Below are positions 5,355 to 6,203 of a stretch of 6,203 nt of DNA, in pieces (positions within the stretch are counted from its first letter, which is position 1; each line of letters opens with the position of its first letter). The notes under the pieces are model-generated. The model was not told the origin of the DNA. It did no database searches and saw only the letters and a list, made by a program, of their open reading frames with translations. The stretch comes from an uncultured Planctomycetaceae bacterium (lineage in GTDB: Bacteria > Planctomycetota > Planctomycetia > Planctomycetales > Planctomycetaceae), in NCBI GenBank assembly GCA_903921605.1, contig CAIXQV010000872.1, forward strand, positions 1-6,203, read 5' to 3'. A program made the translations under genes and the position numbers.

Positions 5355-6203
5355 CTACTTTACAACAAAATTCACCATTCGCCCCGGCACTGCGACGACC
5401 TTCACAACAGTCTTACCTTCCAGATTCTTCTGGACCTGTTCATCCGCACGAGCGGCCGCTTCGAGGGCGGCTGCGTCGCTGTTCGCTGGAACCACGATCT
5501 TGGATCGCAGCTTGCCGTTGAACTGAACAGGGACCTCCACAGAATCCTCAACCAACAACGCGGGGTCGTATGTTGGCCACGGTTCGTAGGCCAGCGTATT
5601 CGGATGACCGAGCACATTCCAGAGTTCTTCGGCAATATGCGGCGCAAACGGGCTCAGCAGCTGCACGAACTGAGACAAGACCACCTTTGGACGAGCTTCC
5701 TGGCTCGACATAAAGTTGGAGAATTCCATCATGCGACTAATCGCCGTGTTGAATGACAAACGATCGATGTCATCGGTCACAGTTTTAATCGTCTTGTGGA
5801 GAACTCGCAGCTGTTCGTCCGTTGGAGTAGCATCGACAACCGCATCCGCCAGCTTCACCGTCTCCGCACGTTCGTCGACGATCATTCGCCAGACGCGACC
5901 GAGGAATCGATAGACGCCTTCGACACCGCTCATCTGCCACGGCTTGGTTTGTTCCAACGGTCCCATGAACATTTCATAGAGTCGCAGAGAATCGGCACCG
6001 TAGTCCTTCACGACTTCATCCGGGTTGATAACGTTGCCGCGAGACTTGGACATCTTCTCGGCTTTGCCATTTTCATCCGGCTCACCAAGAATCATCCCCT
6101 GATTCACCAGCTTCTGAAACGGTTCAGGAGTGCTCACGTGGCCACGATCGAACAGCACCTTGTGCCAGAAGCGTGAGTACAACAGATGCAGCACCGCGTG
6201 TTC
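5355..6203 (-). CDS. leuS: Leucyl-tRNA synthetase, C-terminal part (5' portion outside window)
   Basis: The frame is open from the right edge to TAG at 5355-5357, giving the last 282 residues of a class I aminoacyl-tRNA synthetase that charges tRNA-Leu with leucine in the cytoplasm. It opens with [17 protein letters not shown], the conserved end of the LeuRS catalytic core. The signature KMSKS (fragment residues 50-54, positions 6042-6056) is followed by [11 protein letters not shown] and [17 protein letters not shown]. Next comes the helical anticodon-binding domain (about 85-210), including [15 protein letters not shown] and [14 protein letters not shown], and then a compact C-terminal domain ending [11 protein letters not shown]. 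The KMSKS context and the [13 protein letters not shown] helix distinguish LeuRS from ValRS and IleRS. Full bacterial enzymes are roughly 800-950 residues, so about two thirds lies beyond the window. No frameshift or missing motif is visible. The following DUF1501 gene starts 123 bp downstream and has no obvious functional link. Confidence 0.97.
   Translation of the reverse strand, partial: EHAVLHLLYSRFWHKVLFDRGHVSTPEPFQKLVNQGMILGEPDENGKAEKMSKSRGNVINPDEVVKDYGADSLRLYEMFMGPLEQTKPWQMSGVEGVYRFLGRVWRMIVDERAETVKLADAVVDATPTDEQLRVLHKTIKTVTDDIDRLSFNTAISRMMEFSNFMSSQEARPKVVLSQFVQLLSPFAPHIAEELWNVLGHPNTLAYEPWPTYDPALLVEDSVEVPVQFNGKLRSKIVVPANSDAAALEAAARADEQVQKNLEGKTVVKVVAVPGRMVNFVVK

Noticed and set aside
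5079..5756. Plus-strand 225-codon frame across the DUF1501 start, the spacer and the leuS end
   Set aside because: It runs through the terminator-like hairpin and is antisense to two confident genes; its product is rich in Arg and His, typical of shadow frames.
1..6203. CRISPR arrays, insertion sequences, tRNA or rRNA genes, defence systems
   Set aside because: I saw no regularly spaced repeats, transposase motifs, terminal inverted repeats, cloverleaf-like sequences or defence-related domains in the window.

Overview
The window looks like chromosomal DNA from a planctomycete (phylum Planctomycetota). The evidence is a Tat-exported DUF1501 protein, two DUF1559 (pilin-like) paralogs that both begin with an NPYESP header, and a Tat-exported enolase-superfamily protein. 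The genus cannot be fixed from the sequence. Base composition is moderately GC-rich, and I see no phage, transposon, CRISPR or defence genes.

Layout, left to right. (1) Positions 1-1106, minus strand: an enolase-superfamily (mandelate racemase / muconate lactonizing enzyme-like) protein with a twin-arginine signal. It is cut by the left edge only a little before its C-terminus. (2) Positions 1107-1444: a divergent intergenic region with a degenerate hexamer tract. (3) Positions 1445-2086, plus strand: a six-segment DUF2306-type membrane protein, the only plus-strand gene. Its 3' end overlaps the next gene by 20 bp, tail to tail. (4) Positions 2067-2834 and 3006-3767, minus strand: tandem DUF1559 paralogs that align without gaps at about 48% identity (hand count). 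(5) Positions 3819-5231, minus strand: a DUF1501 protein with a Tat signal. (6) Positions 5232-5354: a spacer with a perfect 10-bp GC hairpin whose T-run lies on the plus strand. (7) Positions 5355-6203, minus strand: the C-terminal third of leucyl-tRNA synthetase (leuS), cut by the right edge and containing the KMSKS motif.

The DUF1501 gene and the two DUF1559 genes lie head to tail (gaps of 51 and 171 bp) and could form one transcription unit of exported or membrane-anchored proteins. leuS is an unrelated housekeeping neighbour. The enolase-family and DUF2306 genes are divergently transcribed and show no clear functional link.

I do not see a convincing undescribed multi-gene system. The points most worth a second look are a histidine at the enolase-family position that normally holds the third acidic metal ligand, the loss of the prepilin processing signature in both DUF1559 paralogs, the loss of the DGTSN signature in the downstream paralog, and the hairpin that faces away from the local genes.
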